Source: Tetragenococcus halophilus subsp. flandriensis (GTDB lineage Bacteria; Bacillota; Bacilli; Lactobacillales; Enterococcaceae). Taken from it: a DNA stretch of 64,000 nucleotides. The number at the start of each line of letters is the position of its first letter. The first letter of the stretch is position 1. The stretch spans positions 62,001 through 126,000 of the forward strand of contig NZ_BSUG01000087.1 of assembly GCF_030161475.1 (NCBI RefSeq), in the 5' to 3' direction. The translations under genes and the position numbers were made by a program. Under the pieces are notes generated by a model that was not told the origin of the DNA, made no database searches, and saw only the letters and a list, made by a program, of their open reading frames with translations. This document shows positions 29,271 through 39,285 of this stretch, in pieces.

Positions 29271-29685
29271 CGCAGTTCCCTCCTTTACCTAAATTGTTTT
29301 CAAAAAAAGGAGTGCCTGCATCCACCTTAACACCCTCAGAAACTGTACTCGCAACCTTACTTCCAATAGTATCTAATACTGACTGCAGGTCAGTTTCAGC
29401 TAAGCGAAATTCAGCAACTTTAGGATGAAGATCTAAAGTTCGTTTGGCTTTACGCAAGGCGAGTTGTTTTTTTCTGTAGTCAGGGGCGTATTTTCCATAA
29501 GCCGCGACCGTTTCAAAGTCCTCTTTTTTGGCTATAAAATCATCACGTAACACCCGTACGTTTTTATCTTCATACATTAGCCCCTTTTGCCTTAAATAAT
29601 TTTGGAAAGTCGCACTTTTTACCAACACTTCGCATAAATCATCCATTTGATCCTCAATAGCAAATAATTGCTCATCATAAATCAA
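29260..29685 (-). CDS. YlbF family regulator (Ric/Y-complex type)
   Basis: 141 residues, mostly helical. B. subtilis YlbF forms the Y-complex with YmcA and YaaT, which adjusts RNase Y cleavage of operon mRNAs. Similar features are the N-terminal helix pair (IEDQMDDLCEVLVKSATFQNYL) and a central VAEFRLAETDLQSVLDTI. The glycine-rich tail has a single cysteine. Its end overlaps the YlbG start and its beginning overlaps the gene before it. Confidence 0.85.
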   Translation of the reverse strand: MIYDEQLFAIEDQMDDLCEVLVKSATFQNYLRQKGLMYEDKNVRVLRDDFIAKKEDFETVAAYGKYAPDYRKKQLALRKAKRTLDLHPKVAEFRLAETDLQSVLDTIGSKVASTVSEGVKVDAGTPFFENNLGKGGNCDGG

Positions 29686-30797
29686 TTACTTTCACTTTCC
29701 TCTGTTTGATAATCTAATTCTTTCCATAAGATTAACACATTTTCTTTTGAAAAGGCAACGGCTAAAGAGGCTTCATTTGAGGCTAACAACCGCTCGTTAA
29801 GCCTTGGTGTACTATACCAAGATAAAACTGAAAAACTGGGATCATAAACTGGCATCTCAAAGTGTCCAGAGATTGAAGGATCATCTAATAAATCGGTCAT
29901 TTCGCTATCATTTAACATAAAAGTACCCGGTTCTTCCTCTTCAAATCGTTGCAGTTCTTGTAACCTTTCTGTGGTTAAAATATCTTCTTTATCATTGATA
30001 AAAGTAGCTAATGTTTTTTCACTAGTCATTTGAAGATTACTATCGAGTGAAAAAGTAGGTTGTTCCTTTCTTTTGCGTAATAACTGAAGGAAGTCACTTG
30101 TTTGCTGTCTTTTAAACTGATGAATTTCTTCCCAATCACTACCCTTTTCTTGCGCATAGCGAGGACCTTGATCATCAGCAACAGTATAAGGCGCAAGTTT
30201 TAATAAAGTTTCACTATCTAAATAATCAACAGCATATAACTGACTTTCTCCTTGCATCTGCTCAAAAAATAAAATAGCAAATGTTCCATTATCAAAAGCA
30301 ATTAAAGGGCGATAGTTCATATCGTCTTCTTCAAGTTCTAAATCAATCGTTTCATCTTGATAGTCAATCGTAAAGTTTGGATAAACCATGGCAATTTTTG
30401 ATAACTCATCCATAGTCATGCCGAATTTAAAAGGTTTGATTGTATCATCTTCTTCTCCTAAATACTTAATACTTTTAATGACTTTGTCTTCACTGTTGAC
30501 TTCCAATAATTCATCATCTATTAAATAACGATTGATGGTAAAGGAGAAACCAGAAGCCATACTTTCTTCTGGTTGACCATAGTCCTGTTCAAATGCATCT
30601 AAGTCTTTTTCGATCCAATGTGCAAATCCTTCTGTTTCAATCGTTTCATAGTTCAAATTAGTAGCAGGGGGCGTTCTAGGAAGCTGCTTAGTTGTCTCAT
30701 CTTCTGCTGGCTCTTGCGGAAACCAAATAGGTTGCATATATAATGCAAGAAGAAAAATAAGAAACAAACCTGTAAATAGGAGACTTCTTTTTTTCAT
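29682..30797 (-). CDS. Membrane-anchored CAP-associated-domain protein (YlbC-like)
   Basis: 371 residues. An N-terminal signal anchor (LLFTGLFLIFLLALYMQ) is followed by a linker and a CAP-associated N-terminal domain (about 60-200, LDAFEQDYGQPEES, PFKFGMTMDELSK). The C-terminal third, where B. subtilis YlbC has a CAP/SCP domain, is divergent and I see no clear CAP catalytic residues. It probably acts outside the membrane; the function is unknown. It overlaps ylbF by four bases. Confidence 0.75.
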   Translation of the reverse strand: MKKRSLLFTGLFLIFLLALYMQPIWFPQEPAEDETTKQLPRTPPATNLNYETIETEGFAHWIEKDLDAFEQDYGQPEESMASGFSFTINRYLIDDELLEVNSEDKVIKSIKYLGEEDDTIKPFKFGMTMDELSKIAMVYPNFTIDYQDETIDLELEEDDMNYRPLIAFDNGTFAILFFEQMQGESQLYAVDYLDSETLLKLAPYTVADDQGPRYAQEKGSDWEEIHQFKRQQTSDFLQLLRKRKEQPTFSLDSNLQMTSEKTLATFINDKEDILTTERLQELQRFEEEEPGTFMLNDSEMTDLLDDPSISGHFEMPVYDPSFSVLSWYSTPRLNERLLASNEASLAVAFSKENVLILWKELDYQTEESESN

Positions 30798-30815
30798 GAG
30801 AATACAACCTTTCCA

Positions 30816-33800
30816 CTATTTTTCTTCGATTTCAATCAATAAATCGCCTGAAGCAATAGGTTCATCCGCTGCTACATAAACATGTTTTACTTCACCATCA
30901 AAGCCAGCTTCAATAGAAGTTTCCATTTTCATTGCTTCAGTTACCATAAGTGTGTCCCCACGTTTTACGCGGTCCCCACGTTGAACCAAAACATCTAAAA
31001 CGGTACCTGACATTGTAGCACCAATATGTTCTTTATTCGTTGGTTCAGCTTTCTTTTTAACAGCTACACTCGTTTTTATAGAGGTGTCTTTTACAACAAT
31101 TTCACGTCGTTGACCGTTTAAATTGAAAAAGAGTGTACGATTTCCTTCAATATCTGGTTCTCCAATATCATCTAGTCGAATAATTAAAACTTTCCCTTTT
31201 TCAATGGTTACGGTAATTTTTTCACCTTGACGCATTCCCTTGAAAAAAGTGGGTGTATCTAAAACTTTAATATCTGCATATTGTTCGTAAGCTTTGCGAT
31301 AAGCGATGAAAACATCAGGATACATTAAATAACTTAACACTTCATCTTGATTAGGCGTATAACCGATCAATTCTGCTAGTTCGGCACTTACTTCATTGAA
31401 ATCTACCGGTTTTGCAAAAGCACCTGGACGATCCGTATAAGGTTTTCTACTCTTTAAAATAATTTCTTGTAACTTTTTAGGAAAACCACCGACAGGTTGT
31501 CCTAAATCCCCTTGAAAAAGGGAGATGACCGATTCAGGGAAACTGATGGATTCTCCTTTTTCATAAATGTCTTCTTCTGTTAAATCATTTTGTACCATAA
31601 ACAAGGCCATATCTCCTACAACTTTAGAAGAAGGCGTTACTTTCACAATATCTCCAAACATCATATTTACCTTATGATAGACTTCTTTAATCTCATCCCA
31701 GCGGTCGTATAAACCGACCGCTTTTGCTTGTTGTTGTAAGTTGGAATATTGACCGCCTGGCATTTCATGCATATAAACTTCGGTTTGCGGTGCATTCATC
31801 CCGCTTTCAAAGGCTTGATAATATTGACGCACGTCTTCCCAATAATGATTTAATTTTTGCACATTTTCGATCTGAATATGTGGTACACGCTCACTATCAT
31901 CTAAAGCATAGTATAAACTACTCATACTTGGCTGACTGGTACCTCCACTCATTGCACTAACAGCGACATCGACAATATCCACTCCTGCTCTGACAGCTTC
32001 AGAGTAAGTCATGATACCATTACCGCTTGTATCATGCGTGTGCAGATGAATCGGTAGATCGACTGTATCTTTTAATTCACTGATCAAACGATAAGCCGCT
32101 TGTGGTTTCAACAACCCCGCCATATCCTTAATAGCAATAATATGTGCGCCTAGTTGCTCTAAGTTTTGTGCCATATCTTTATAGTACTGTACAGAATATT
32201 TTTGTCGGCTTGGATCATTGATATCTCCCGTATAGCAAATCGCAGCTTCAGCAATTTTGCCGGTATCTCTTACCGCTTGAATACTTTTTTCCATTTGCGG
32301 CAACCAATTCAAACTATCAAAAATACGGAAAATGTCCATTCCTTGTTTTGCGGCTTCATTGATAAATTCAATGATCACATTATCAGGATAATTAGAATAG
32401 CCTACTGCATTTGAGCCGCGGAATAACATCTGCAGCAAGGTATTCGGCATTTTTTTACGTAAAAGACGTAACCTTTCCCATGGATCTTCAGTTAAGAAAC
32501 GATAACTCACGTCAAAAGTGGCACCGCCCCACATCTCACTAGAAAACAGCTGCGGAATTCCTTTTTCTGTTTGTCCAGCGATCCTTGACAAATCGTGTGT
32601 ACGTACGCGCGTAGCTAGTAAACTTTGGTGAGCGTCACGGAAAGTTGTATCTGTCAACAAAACATTATTTTGTCGACGCACCCATTGACTCAGTTGGTCT
32701 GCTCCTTGTTGATCTAAAATATTTTTAGCGGTTTGTTCATTCTTTGCATCTATAAGATTTTTCGGCAAACGTGGGGCTTCATAGAAAGGCTTTTCTTGTT
32801 TTTCAATACCAGGAAAGCCATTAATCGTAATTTCTCCAATATATTTCATTGTTTTATTTCCGCGATCTCGAGTAAAGGAAAATTCGAATAATTCAGGTGT
32901 CTGATCGATAAAGGTAGTCGTCATTTCTCCTGAACGAAATTCTGGATGAGAAATAACGTTTTTTAAAAACACCATGTTTGTTTTTACACCACGAATACGA
33001 AATTCTTGAATACAACGAGCCATTTTGGCAATTGCTTGTTCAAAACTTGCAGCGTGTGTACATACTTTGACCAGCAAAGAATCAAAATAAGGCGTGACAA
33101 CCGCTCCAGCATAAGCGTTTCCTACGTCTAGTCTTACCCCAAAACCACCCGGAGAACGATAGGTATCTATTTTTCCAGTATCAGGCATAAAATCATTCAA
33201 TGGGTCTTCTGTTGTGATACGACACTGAATAGCGGCTCCTTTAAATGTCAGATCTTCTTGCTTAGCTAAGCCAATATCTTGATGAAGATCTTTACCTTGA
33301 GCAATTAAAATTTGTGTGGTCACAATATCTACATCAGTGATCATTTCAGTAATTGTATGTTCCACTTGCACACGTGGATTGACTTCAATAAAGTAAAATT
33401 TCCCATCTTCAACTAAAAACTCAACAGTTCCTACATTTATATAGCTTACATGTTGCATTAGATCAACTGCTGCTGTACAGATTCTCTCACGTAGTTTTTC
33501 ATCAAGCGAAACACAAGGCGCTACTTCAACAACTTTTTGATGTCTTCTTTGAACGGAGCAATCCCTTTCAAATAGATGAATCACATGCCCATGTTTATCA
33601 CCTAAGATTTGTACCTCAATATGCTTGGGATCAGCGATATATTTTTCTACATAGATCTCTTCACTACCAAAAGCGGCTTTCGCTTCGCTTTTTGCTCGCG
33701 CAAAACCATCACGGGCTTCCTTTTCATCATGAGCTACACGCATACCACGACCACCGCCGCCTAAAGCAGCTTTGATCATAATAGGATAGCCATTTTCTTT

Positions 33801-34244
33801 AGCAAAAGTGACAACCTCTTCTTCATCAGAAACGGGTCCATCTGAGCCTGGTATCGCTTGAATTCCTGCAGCAACTGCCGCTTGTTTGGCTTTAATCTTA
33901 TCACCAAAAATATCTAAATGATGAGAAGACGGACCAATAAAAGCAATCCCCTCTTCTTCACAACGAGTAACAAATGCTAAGTTCTCAGACAAAAATCCGT
34001 AGCCAGGATGGATCGCCTGAGCCCCTGATTCTTTAGCAATACGAATAATATCTTCAATGTCCAGATAAGCATCTATCGGCTTTTTACCTTCGCCTACTAA
34101 GTAAGCTTCATCCGCTTTAAAACGATGAACCGAATATTCGTCTTCTTTTGCATAAATCGCTACTGTTTGTATATTTAATTCGACACACGCACGAAAAACA
34201 CGTGTTGCAATTTCTCCTCTATTAGCTACAAGAATTTTATCCAT
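30816..34244 (-). CDS. pyc: Pyruvate carboxylase
   Basis: 1142 residues, full length. It makes oxaloacetate from pyruvate, bicarbonate and ATP. Domains in order: biotin carboxylase (1 to about 455, KAALGGGGRGMRV, EVNPRVQVEHTITE), carboxyltransferase (about 530-800, DTTFRDAHQSLLATRVRT, HLHTHDTSGNG) and the C-terminal biotinyl domain (VTEAMKMETSIEA). In bacteria lacking a full TCA cycle it supplies aspartate. It lies between ftsW and the ylbC-like gene, as in other Firmicutes. Confidence 0.98.
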   Translation of the reverse strand: MDKILVANRGEIATRVFRACVELNIQTVAIYAKEDEYSVHRFKADEAYLVGEGKKPIDAYLDIEDIIRIAKESGAQAIHPGYGFLSENLAFVTRCEEEGIAFIGPSSHHLDIFGDKIKAKQAAVAAGIQAIPGSDGPVSDEEEVVTFAKENGYPIMIKAALGGGGRGMRVAHDEKEARDGFARAKSEAKAAFGSEEIYVEKYIADPKHIEVQILGDKHGHVIHLFERDCSVQRRHQKVVEVAPCVSLDEKLRERICTAAVDLMQHVSYINVGTVEFLVEDGKFYFIEVNPRVQVEHTITEMITDVDIVTTQILIAQGKDLHQDIGLAKQEDLTFKGAAIQCRITTEDPLNDFMPDTGKIDTYRSPGGFGVRLDVGNAYAGAVVTPYFDSLLVKVCTHAASFEQAIAKMARCIQEFRIRGVKTNMVFLKNVISHPEFRSGEMTTTFIDQTPELFEFSFTRDRGNKTMKYIGEITINGFPGIEKQEKPFYEAPRLPKNLIDAKNEQTAKNILDQQGADQLSQWVRRQNNVLLTDTTFRDAHQSLLATRVRTHDLSRIAGQTEKGIPQLFSSEMWGGATFDVSYRFLTEDPWERLRLLRKKMPNTLLQMLFRGSNAVGYSNYPDNVIIEFINEAAKQGMDIFRIFDSLNWLPQMEKSIQAVRDTGKIAEAAICYTGDINDPSRQKYSVQYYKDMAQNLEQLGAHIIAIKDMAGLLKPQAAYRLISELKDTVDLPIHLHTHDTSGNGIMTYSEAVRAGVDIVDVAVSAMSGGTSQPSMSSLYYALDDSERVPHIQIENVQKLNHYWEDVRQYYQAFESGMNAPQTEVYMHEMPGGQYSNLQQQAKAVGLYDRWDEIKEVYHKVNMMFGDIVKVTPSSKVVGDMALFMVQNDLTEEDIYEKGESISFPESVISLFQGDLGQPVGGFPKKLQEIILKSRKPYTDRPGAFAKPVDFNEVSAELAELIGYTPNQDEVLSYLMYPDVFIAYRKAYEQYADIKVLDTPTFFKGMRQGEKITVTIEKGKVLIIRLDDIGEPDIEGNRTLFFNLNGQRREIVVKDTSIKTSVAVKKKAEPTNKEHIGATMSGTVLDVLVQRGDRVKRGDTLMVTEAMKMETSIEAGFDGEVKHVYVAADEPIASGDLLIEIEEK

Positions 34245-34273
34245 CCAACCACTCCTTAAAATTTTTTATGGAA

Positions 34274-34309
34274 AAGCTGAAAAATAAGTCAATACTTATT
34301 TTTCAGCCT
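34274..34309 (-). terminator. Terminator between ftsW and pyc
   Basis: GCTGAAAAATAAG (34276-34288) pairs with CTTATTTTTCAGC (34295-34307) as a 13-bp perfect stem, with a short T tract on the minus strand. It overlaps the ftsW stop codon. Confidence 0.85.
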
Positions 34310-35477
34310 CTTTTTGTTCTATTTCATTCAACATTGCTTTTTTCTTCTCATCAGCACTAATATTTAAGGCAAAGCCAACACAAACCGAAAACATAATTAA
34401 ACTTGATCCGCCTTGACTAATAAAGGGAAACGTAATTCCACTTAAAGGAATGACCCCTGTAATGCCTCCCAAATTAATAAAAATGGAAATTAAAAATAAC
34501 GCGCCGATGCCGATACACATAATAGAATTAAAAGGATCTTTTGAACGAATGCCGATTAATAAAATACGTGCGATCATATAAAATAAAATACCTAAAATGA
34601 GAATTGCTATAATTAAGCCTAGTTCTTCTACCACTATAGCAAAAGCATAGTCAGTATGAGCAAATTGTAAAAAACCTTTTTTTTGAATACTGTTTCCTAA
34701 GCCTCTGCCAAACAATCCACCATTAAACAAAGCATAGTAACCATGAATCATTTGATAACCATCGCCATACTCGTCGATAAAAGGATTGCGGAATACAGCA
34801 AATCTGGAAAGTACATAATCAGGTAAAAAATACTTACCAATCGTATTGACGCCAAATATCGCCAAAATACTTCCGAAAATACCGATCAAGCCTGTATAAA
34901 GTGTGTAAACGTAATTAACACCGCTTGCCAGTAGCATGACAATAATAAGTAAAACAATAATAGCTGCGTTTCCGAAGTCTGGATAAAACATCAAAATCAA
35001 AGTTGGAATGAACGCAGCAATTAATGAACCCCTGATACTATATAGAAAATGATGCTGAACTTGGCTTTGTTGTTGCGCTAAAATCGTAGCTAAAAACCAT
35101 ATGATAACGATCTTTAAAAATTCCGCCGGTTGAATCGTCCCCATTCCAGGAATCTGTATCCAGCCGTATGCCCCATTTACTGGACTAAATACAAAAGCAA
35201 CTAATAACAAAACAATAACAGAGAGTAAGGCGACTGCAACCGTCTTTTTATTTTTTAAAACATTTGTTTTCAGTTTATAAATAAAAGCAATCAGAAATAA
35301 ACTGATAAGCCAAAATGTTAACTGAAAAAGTGCTTGACGGCCAGGATTTTGACCATTTTCTAATAATACATAAGAAGTCGTACTATAGACCATCATCAAG
35401 CCAATAACATTCAAAATTAAATAAGGGATTAAAATTCCCCAATCTAAAAAACGTCTTTTTTTTATTTTTTCAGGCAA
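34296..35477 (-). CDS. ftsW: SEDS-family peptidoglycan polymerase FtsW
   Basis: 393 residues with about ten transmembrane helices. SEDS proteins polymerise lipid II with a partner class B PBP, FtsW at the septum. Family signatures: GLMMVYSTTSYVLLENG near the N-terminus, PAEFLKIVIIWFLA, FARGLGNSIQKKGFL-type GRGLGNSIQKKG and the C-terminal PLSGITFPFISQGGSSLI. RodA is the alternative, but the position beside ylaN and pyc favours FtsW. The start lies 3 bp after ylaN. Confidence 0.93.
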   Translation of the reverse strand: MPEKIKKRRFLDWGILIPYLILNVIGLMMVYSTTSYVLLENGQNPGRQALFQLTFWLISLFLIAFIYKLKTNVLKNKKTVAVALLSVIVLLLVAFVFSPVNGAYGWIQIPGMGTIQPAEFLKIVIIWFLATILAQQQSQVQHHFLYSIRGSLIAAFIPTLILMFYPDFGNAAIIVLLIIVMLLASGVNYVYTLYTGLIGIFGSILAIFGVNTIGKYFLPDYVLSRFAVFRNPFIDEYGDGYQMIHGYYALFNGGLFGRGLGNSIQKKGFLQFAHTDYAFAIVVEELGLIIAILILGILFYMIARILLIGIRSKDPFNSIMCIGIGALFLISIFINLGGITGVIPLSGITFPFISQGGSSLIMFSVCVGFALNISADEKKKAMLNEIEQKEAEK

Positions 35478-35480
35478 GTG

Positions 35481-35780
35481 CTATACCTCCTTGCCATTTT
35501 CAATAGCTTTGTTTTTTTCATATATTTCATTGTATAATTGATTTAAATCATGCTCGAGATCACTAAGCAACTGCTGCCCTTCTTCTTCTGAAATAACTCC
35601 TAGGCGCACTGAAAAAGATACTTGCCTATACAAACCATACATTTGTGTATCAACAACTTCTTCAAATGCTTTGCACTGAGAAATACAAAATTGGTTTTGC
35701 TGATTTTTAATTAACATTTTGATACGATCAGCCTCTTGATAAAGCAAATCTAATGCTAATTCCGGAGAAATAGATTCCAT
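35481..35780 (-). CDS. YlaN family protein (UPF0358)
   Basis: 99 residues. The UPF0358 pattern is clear: LALDLLYQEADRIKMLI, VVDTQMYGLYRQVSFSVRLG. In B. subtilis YlaN modulates Fur-linked iron homeostasis; direct function here is inferred from the family. GGAGGG precedes the ATG. It starts the short ylaN-ftsW operon from an extended -10 promoter. Confidence 0.9.
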   Translation of the reverse strand: MESISPELALDLLYQEADRIKMLIKNQQNQFCISQCKAFEEVVDTQMYGLYRQVSFSVRLGVISEEEGQQLLSDLEHDLNQLYNEIYEKNKAIENGKEV

Positions 35781-35809
35781 TATATTCCCTCCTATTCTTA
35801 CGTTTTACT

Positions 35810-35818
35810 ATTATAGCA
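35810..35818 (-). promoter_or_regulatory. Extended -10 of the ylaN-ftsW operon
   Basis: Minus-strand TGCTATAAT lies 30 bp upstream of the ylaN start codon. Confidence 0.65.
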
Positions 35819-35841
35819 CAAACTTTATCTAAATTGGGCAG

Positions 35842-35973
35842 TTGGTTCTAGCATTTCATAATAAATTAAATAATTTATTTAAAAGTTTATCAGAAGAAGC
35901 ATTACAAGGAAATAGAGAATTAGTAAGATTTTACCTACTTATTTCACACTACTCTTTGAGTAGTTCTGAATAA
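35842..35973 (+). other. Orphan reading-frame fragment of unknown origin
   Basis: The 305-bp gap between ylaN and typA holds a plus-strand frame of about 43 codons from a TTG with no clear ribosome site. It reads like protein (SEEALQGNRELVRFYLLISH) and its stop sits in a perfect 10-bp hairpin AATAAGAACA/TGTTCTTATT (35969-35978/35996-36005). I see no family. It may be a gene relic, a tiny gene or chance. Confidence 0.25.
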
Positions 35974-36045
35974 GAACACTGTTTATACAATAAAATGTTC
36001 TTATTAAAATTTAGATACATCTTTTTTATGAATTCTTCATAAAAA

Positions 36046-36080
36046 AACCAGAGCCTCAATAAAAGGCTCTGGAATTTTTT
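36046..36080 (-). terminator. Terminator of typA
   Basis: CCAGAGCCT (36048-36056) and AGGCTCTGG (36064-36072) form a 9-bp GC-rich stem with a run of seven T on the minus strand. Confidence 0.95.
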
Positions 36081-36085
36081 TACTT

Positions 36086-37918
36086 TTAAGCTTTCTTTTG
36101 TTTTTTAGAAGCTTTTGCTCGTTCATTCGTATTTAAGATTTGTTTACGTAACCGAATATTTTCTGGCGTTATTTCACAATATTCATCTTCATTAATGAAC
36201 TCAATAGATTCTTCTAAAGTCAAGATGCGTGGTTTCTTGATGGTAGAAGTTTGGTCTTTGTTAGCCGAACGAACGTTAGTCATTTGCTTACCCTTGGTAA
36301 TATTTACAGACAAATCATTTTCCCGTGAATTTTCACCAACAATCATTCCTTCATAGACTTCAGTGTTAGGCTCTACAAAAATCTCGCCACGTTCTTCAAG
36401 ATTCATAATAGAATAAGCAGTAGCCTTACCCGCATCGATAGAAACTAATGTTCCATGATTTCTACCAGCAAGTTGCGCATTAAGCATTGGCAAATATTGA
36501 TCAAAAGTATGGTGCATAATGCCATAACCACGTGTCATGGATAAGAATTCATTGTTATAACCAATTAAACCACGTGATGGCACTTGAAAGATCAACCGTA
36601 CTTGCCCATTTCCGCCGTTGATCATATCTTGCATTTCACCTTTACGCAAGCCCAATGATTCAATAACAGATCCCATGTATTCTTCTGGGGTATCAATTTG
36701 CACACTTTCAAATGGTTCGCATTTCACACCATCAATTTCTTGTTCAATAACTTCCGGACGAGAAACTTGAAGTTCATAGCCTTCTCTACGTAAGTTTTCA
36801 ATCAAGATAGATAAATGAAGTTCACCACGTCCAGAAACTGTCCAAGATTCTGGTGTTAAAGGCTCCACTCGTAATGAAACGTCAGTCTGTAATTCTAGCA
36901 TTAAACGTTCTTCAAGTTTACGTGCTGTAATATACTTACCTTCTTTACCTGCAAACGGTGAATTATTAACTAAAAATGTCATTTGCAGCGTAGGCTCGTC
37001 AATACGTAAAATGGGTAATGCATCTTGGTGATCAGAAGGTGTTACAGTTTCACCAACGAAAATATCTCCCATACCAGCAACTGCTATTAAGTCTCCTGCT
37101 TTAGCTTCTTGAATTTCTTGTCTTTGCAAGCCAAAATAGCCGAACAGCTGACTTACACGAAATTTTTTAACAGTGCCATCCAGTTTGATCAAAGCTACCT
37201 GATCGCCAACTTTGATTTTCCCGCGAAAGACACGACCAATACCAATACGACCTACATAGTCATTGTAATCTAATAAGGAAACTTGGAATTGTAAAGGTTC
37301 ATCGCTGTTATCAACAGGTTCTGGAATATGATCAATAATCGTATCAAATATCGGCGCCATTGTTGCTTTTTGCTCACTAGGATCTTCTGAAAGACTTGAA
37401 GTACCATTGATAGCCGAAGAATAGATTACCGGAAAATCTAATTGGTCATCATCAGCACCTAATTCGATAAACAATTCTAACACTTGATCTACAACAAACT
37501 GTGGTCGAGCTGCCGGTTTATCAATTTTATTAACAACCACAATGGGCGTTACATTTTGATCTAATGCTTTTTTCAAAACGAAACGAGTTTGTGGCATCGT
37601 CCCTTCATAAGCATCAACTAGCAAAACCACACCATCAACCATTTTCATAATACGTTCGACCTCACCCCCGAAGTCTGCGTGGCCAGGCGTATCTAAAATA
37701 TTTATACGTGTATTGCGATATTGTACGGCAGTATTTTTAGATAAGATAGTAATACCACGTTCTTTTTCAAGGTCGTTGCTATCCATAGCTCTTTCTTGTA
37801 GGTCTGTTCTTCCTTCTAATGTTTCAGATTGTTTTAATAGTTCATCAACTAATGTTGTTTTTCCGTGGTCAACGTGGGCAATAATTGCTACGTTACGGAT
37901 TGTATCTCTATATTTCAA
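36086..37918 (-). CDS. typA: Translational GTPase TypA/BipA
   Basis: 610 residues. A ribosome-binding GTPase involved in 50S assembly and stress or cold adaptation. The G-domain motifs AHVDHGKTTLVDELL (G1), ERGITILSKNT (G2), LDTPGHADFGGEVER (G3) and VVNKIDKP (G4) are followed by domain II, EF-G-like III and V and the TypA-specific C-terminal domain (ITPENIRLRKQIL). It is a single-gene unit with its own terminator and an extended -10 promoter. Confidence 0.98.
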   Translation of the reverse strand: MKYRDTIRNVAIIAHVDHGKTTLVDELLKQSETLEGRTDLQERAMDSNDLEKERGITILSKNTAVQYRNTRINILDTPGHADFGGEVERIMKMVDGVVLLVDAYEGTMPQTRFVLKKALDQNVTPIVVVNKIDKPAARPQFVVDQVLELFIELGADDDQLDFPVIYSSAINGTSSLSEDPSEQKATMAPIFDTIIDHIPEPVDNSDEPLQFQVSLLDYNDYVGRIGIGRVFRGKIKVGDQVALIKLDGTVKKFRVSQLFGYFGLQRQEIQEAKAGDLIAVAGMGDIFVGETVTPSDHQDALPILRIDEPTLQMTFLVNNSPFAGKEGKYITARKLEERLMLELQTDVSLRVEPLTPESWTVSGRGELHLSILIENLRREGYELQVSRPEVIEQEIDGVKCEPFESVQIDTPEEYMGSVIESLGLRKGEMQDMINGGNGQVRLIFQVPSRGLIGYNNEFLSMTRGYGIMHHTFDQYLPMLNAQLAGRNHGTLVSIDAGKATAYSIMNLEERGEIFVEPNTEVYEGMIVGENSRENDLSVNITKGKQMTNVRSANKDQTSTIKKPRILTLEESIEFINEDEYCEITPENIRLRKQILNTNERAKASKKQKKA

Positions 37919-38018
37919 TATTCATTTGCTCCTTTAAAAACTAACCAGATTATCCATCAAATTAAATGATAATAAAACTTATGTCTACTTTTAGCGCGTA
38001 TATTTCTCCCGACAAATC

Positions 38019-38027
38019 ATTATATCA
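38019..38027 (-). promoter_or_regulatory. Extended -10 of typA
   Basis: Minus-strand TGATATAAT lies about 100 bp upstream of the typA ATG, implying a moderately long leader. Confidence 0.6.
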
Positions 38028-38082
38028 AAAAATCTTTCTGAAAACTAGTGAAAACATTTCAAATATGAAATTTTCTTAATAA

Positions 38083-38868
38083 CTAGCTATTTTCAGTTTC
38101 ACTCTGTTCAACTAGAGCTCTCATTTCTTTATAAGCCGAAGGCGTTCCCGCCATAAAAAGTTCCCTTCCAGCAAATTTTAAAGGATTCCCATTAATATCG
38201 GAAACTTCCATGCCTAGTGCTTCTAACATGATACTTCCTGCTGCATAATCCCAAGGCGCTAAACTTGAAACATAAGCATTTCGTTCTCCTTCAATTAAAC
38301 CGATTAATTCTAAGCCGGCACATCCGGACATCCGGACACCCATGGACCGTTCAGCCATAATTTGCGCATTATAAGCGTTTTTACGATACATACTCGAATT
38401 CATGCCTACTAAACCATCTTTTAAAGACAAATCTTTTGGTACTGTTAGATTTTCTTCATTGATGAAAACCCCAATTTCTCTGCCGCCCCATAAAAGATGA
38501 TCTTGCATGACATTATAAATAAAGCCTAGTTTTCCTTGTCCTTGTTCATAGACACCAATCATAATACAAAAATTTTCTTTTTCTAATACAAAATTCAACG
38601 TACCATCAATCGGATCAATAACAAAAACACGCCCAGAAAAATCAGTAAGACGATCACAACCGTCCTCTTCTGCCAAAATCTTGGCTTCTGGGTCAAAATT
38701 ATTGATTTGTTCGACTAAAAAATCTTGCACTTTTTTATCAACACTAGTAACTAAGTCTTTACGACCTTCTTTTGTATCGATTGTCATGTCATTTTTAGCG
38801 ATTTCTTCTTTGACCAAATCTGCTGCTTCTTTTATCCAATTTTTTATTTCATTAATCATAATCTGCAT
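38083..38868 (-). CDS. Inositol monophosphatase family protein
   Basis: 261 residues. Metal and substrate motifs are intact: ILAEEDGCD near residue 70, FVIDPIDGTLNFV (metal-binding DxIDGT) and LAPWDYAAGSIMLEA near the C-terminus. Bacterial members hydrolyse inositol phosphates, fructose-1,6-bisphosphate or 3'-phosphoadenosine compounds; the substrate is open. The gene follows the UPF0223 gene by 5 bp, the common ykt arrangement, and both are probably co-transcribed. Confidence 0.92.
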   Translation of the reverse strand: MQIMINEIKNWIKEAADLVKEEIAKNDMTIDTKEGRKDLVTSVDKKVQDFLVEQINNFDPEAKILAEEDGCDRLTDFSGRVFVIDPIDGTLNFVLEKENFCIMIGVYEQGQGKLGFIYNVMQDHLLWGGREIGVFINEENLTVPKDLSLKDGLVGMNSSMYRKNAYNAQIMAERSMGVRMSGCAGLELIGLIEGERNAYVSSLAPWDYAAGSIMLEALGMEVSDINGNPLKFAGRELFMAGTPSAYKEMRALVEQSETENS

Positions 38869-38873
38869 CTAAT

Positions 38874-39149
38874 TCATCCTTTCATTTTTAATTTCTTGTC
38901 AGGATGCGCTTTGGCTTCTTGGACTGTTTTATATAATGAGTATCCCGATAGTTTTTCAAACGCTCGACCTAATCTTCTTTCTTCCCCTAGACTCTTAACA
39001 ACTGTTTTAAAACCATTATAAGCTTCGAGGAATTTCTCAGCAGAAATCCCCTTTTCGTAACTATCTTCTAGGGCTTGCCATAAATTCATAACTAAGACCA
39101 TTTCTTCTGTTGACCATTCCGTATCTAATGGATATTGATAATCTTGCAT
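38874..39149 (-). CDS. UPF0223 family protein (YktA-like)
   Basis: 91 residues, all-helical. The family pattern is visible: YPLDTEWSTEEMVLVMNLWQ, EAYNGFKTVVKSLGEERRLG. The function is unknown; it is a small cytosolic protein of Firmicutes usually just upstream of an inositol-monophosphatase-like gene, as here. Confidence 0.88.
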   Translation of the reverse strand: MQDYQYPLDTEWSTEEMVLVMNLWQALEDSYEKGISAEKFLEAYNGFKTVVKSLGEERRLGRAFEKLSGYSLYKTVQEAKAHPDKKLKMKG

Positions 39150-39285
39150 ATTTTCACCTATTTTCTTTTATCTCATAATTCTAGTGTACCAATAACTAAA
39201 AAAATGAACAACTCTCATGCAAACAGTTTGTAAGCAATTTTCATAAAATAAATGACCACTTATTAGTACTATAAAATTTATACAC

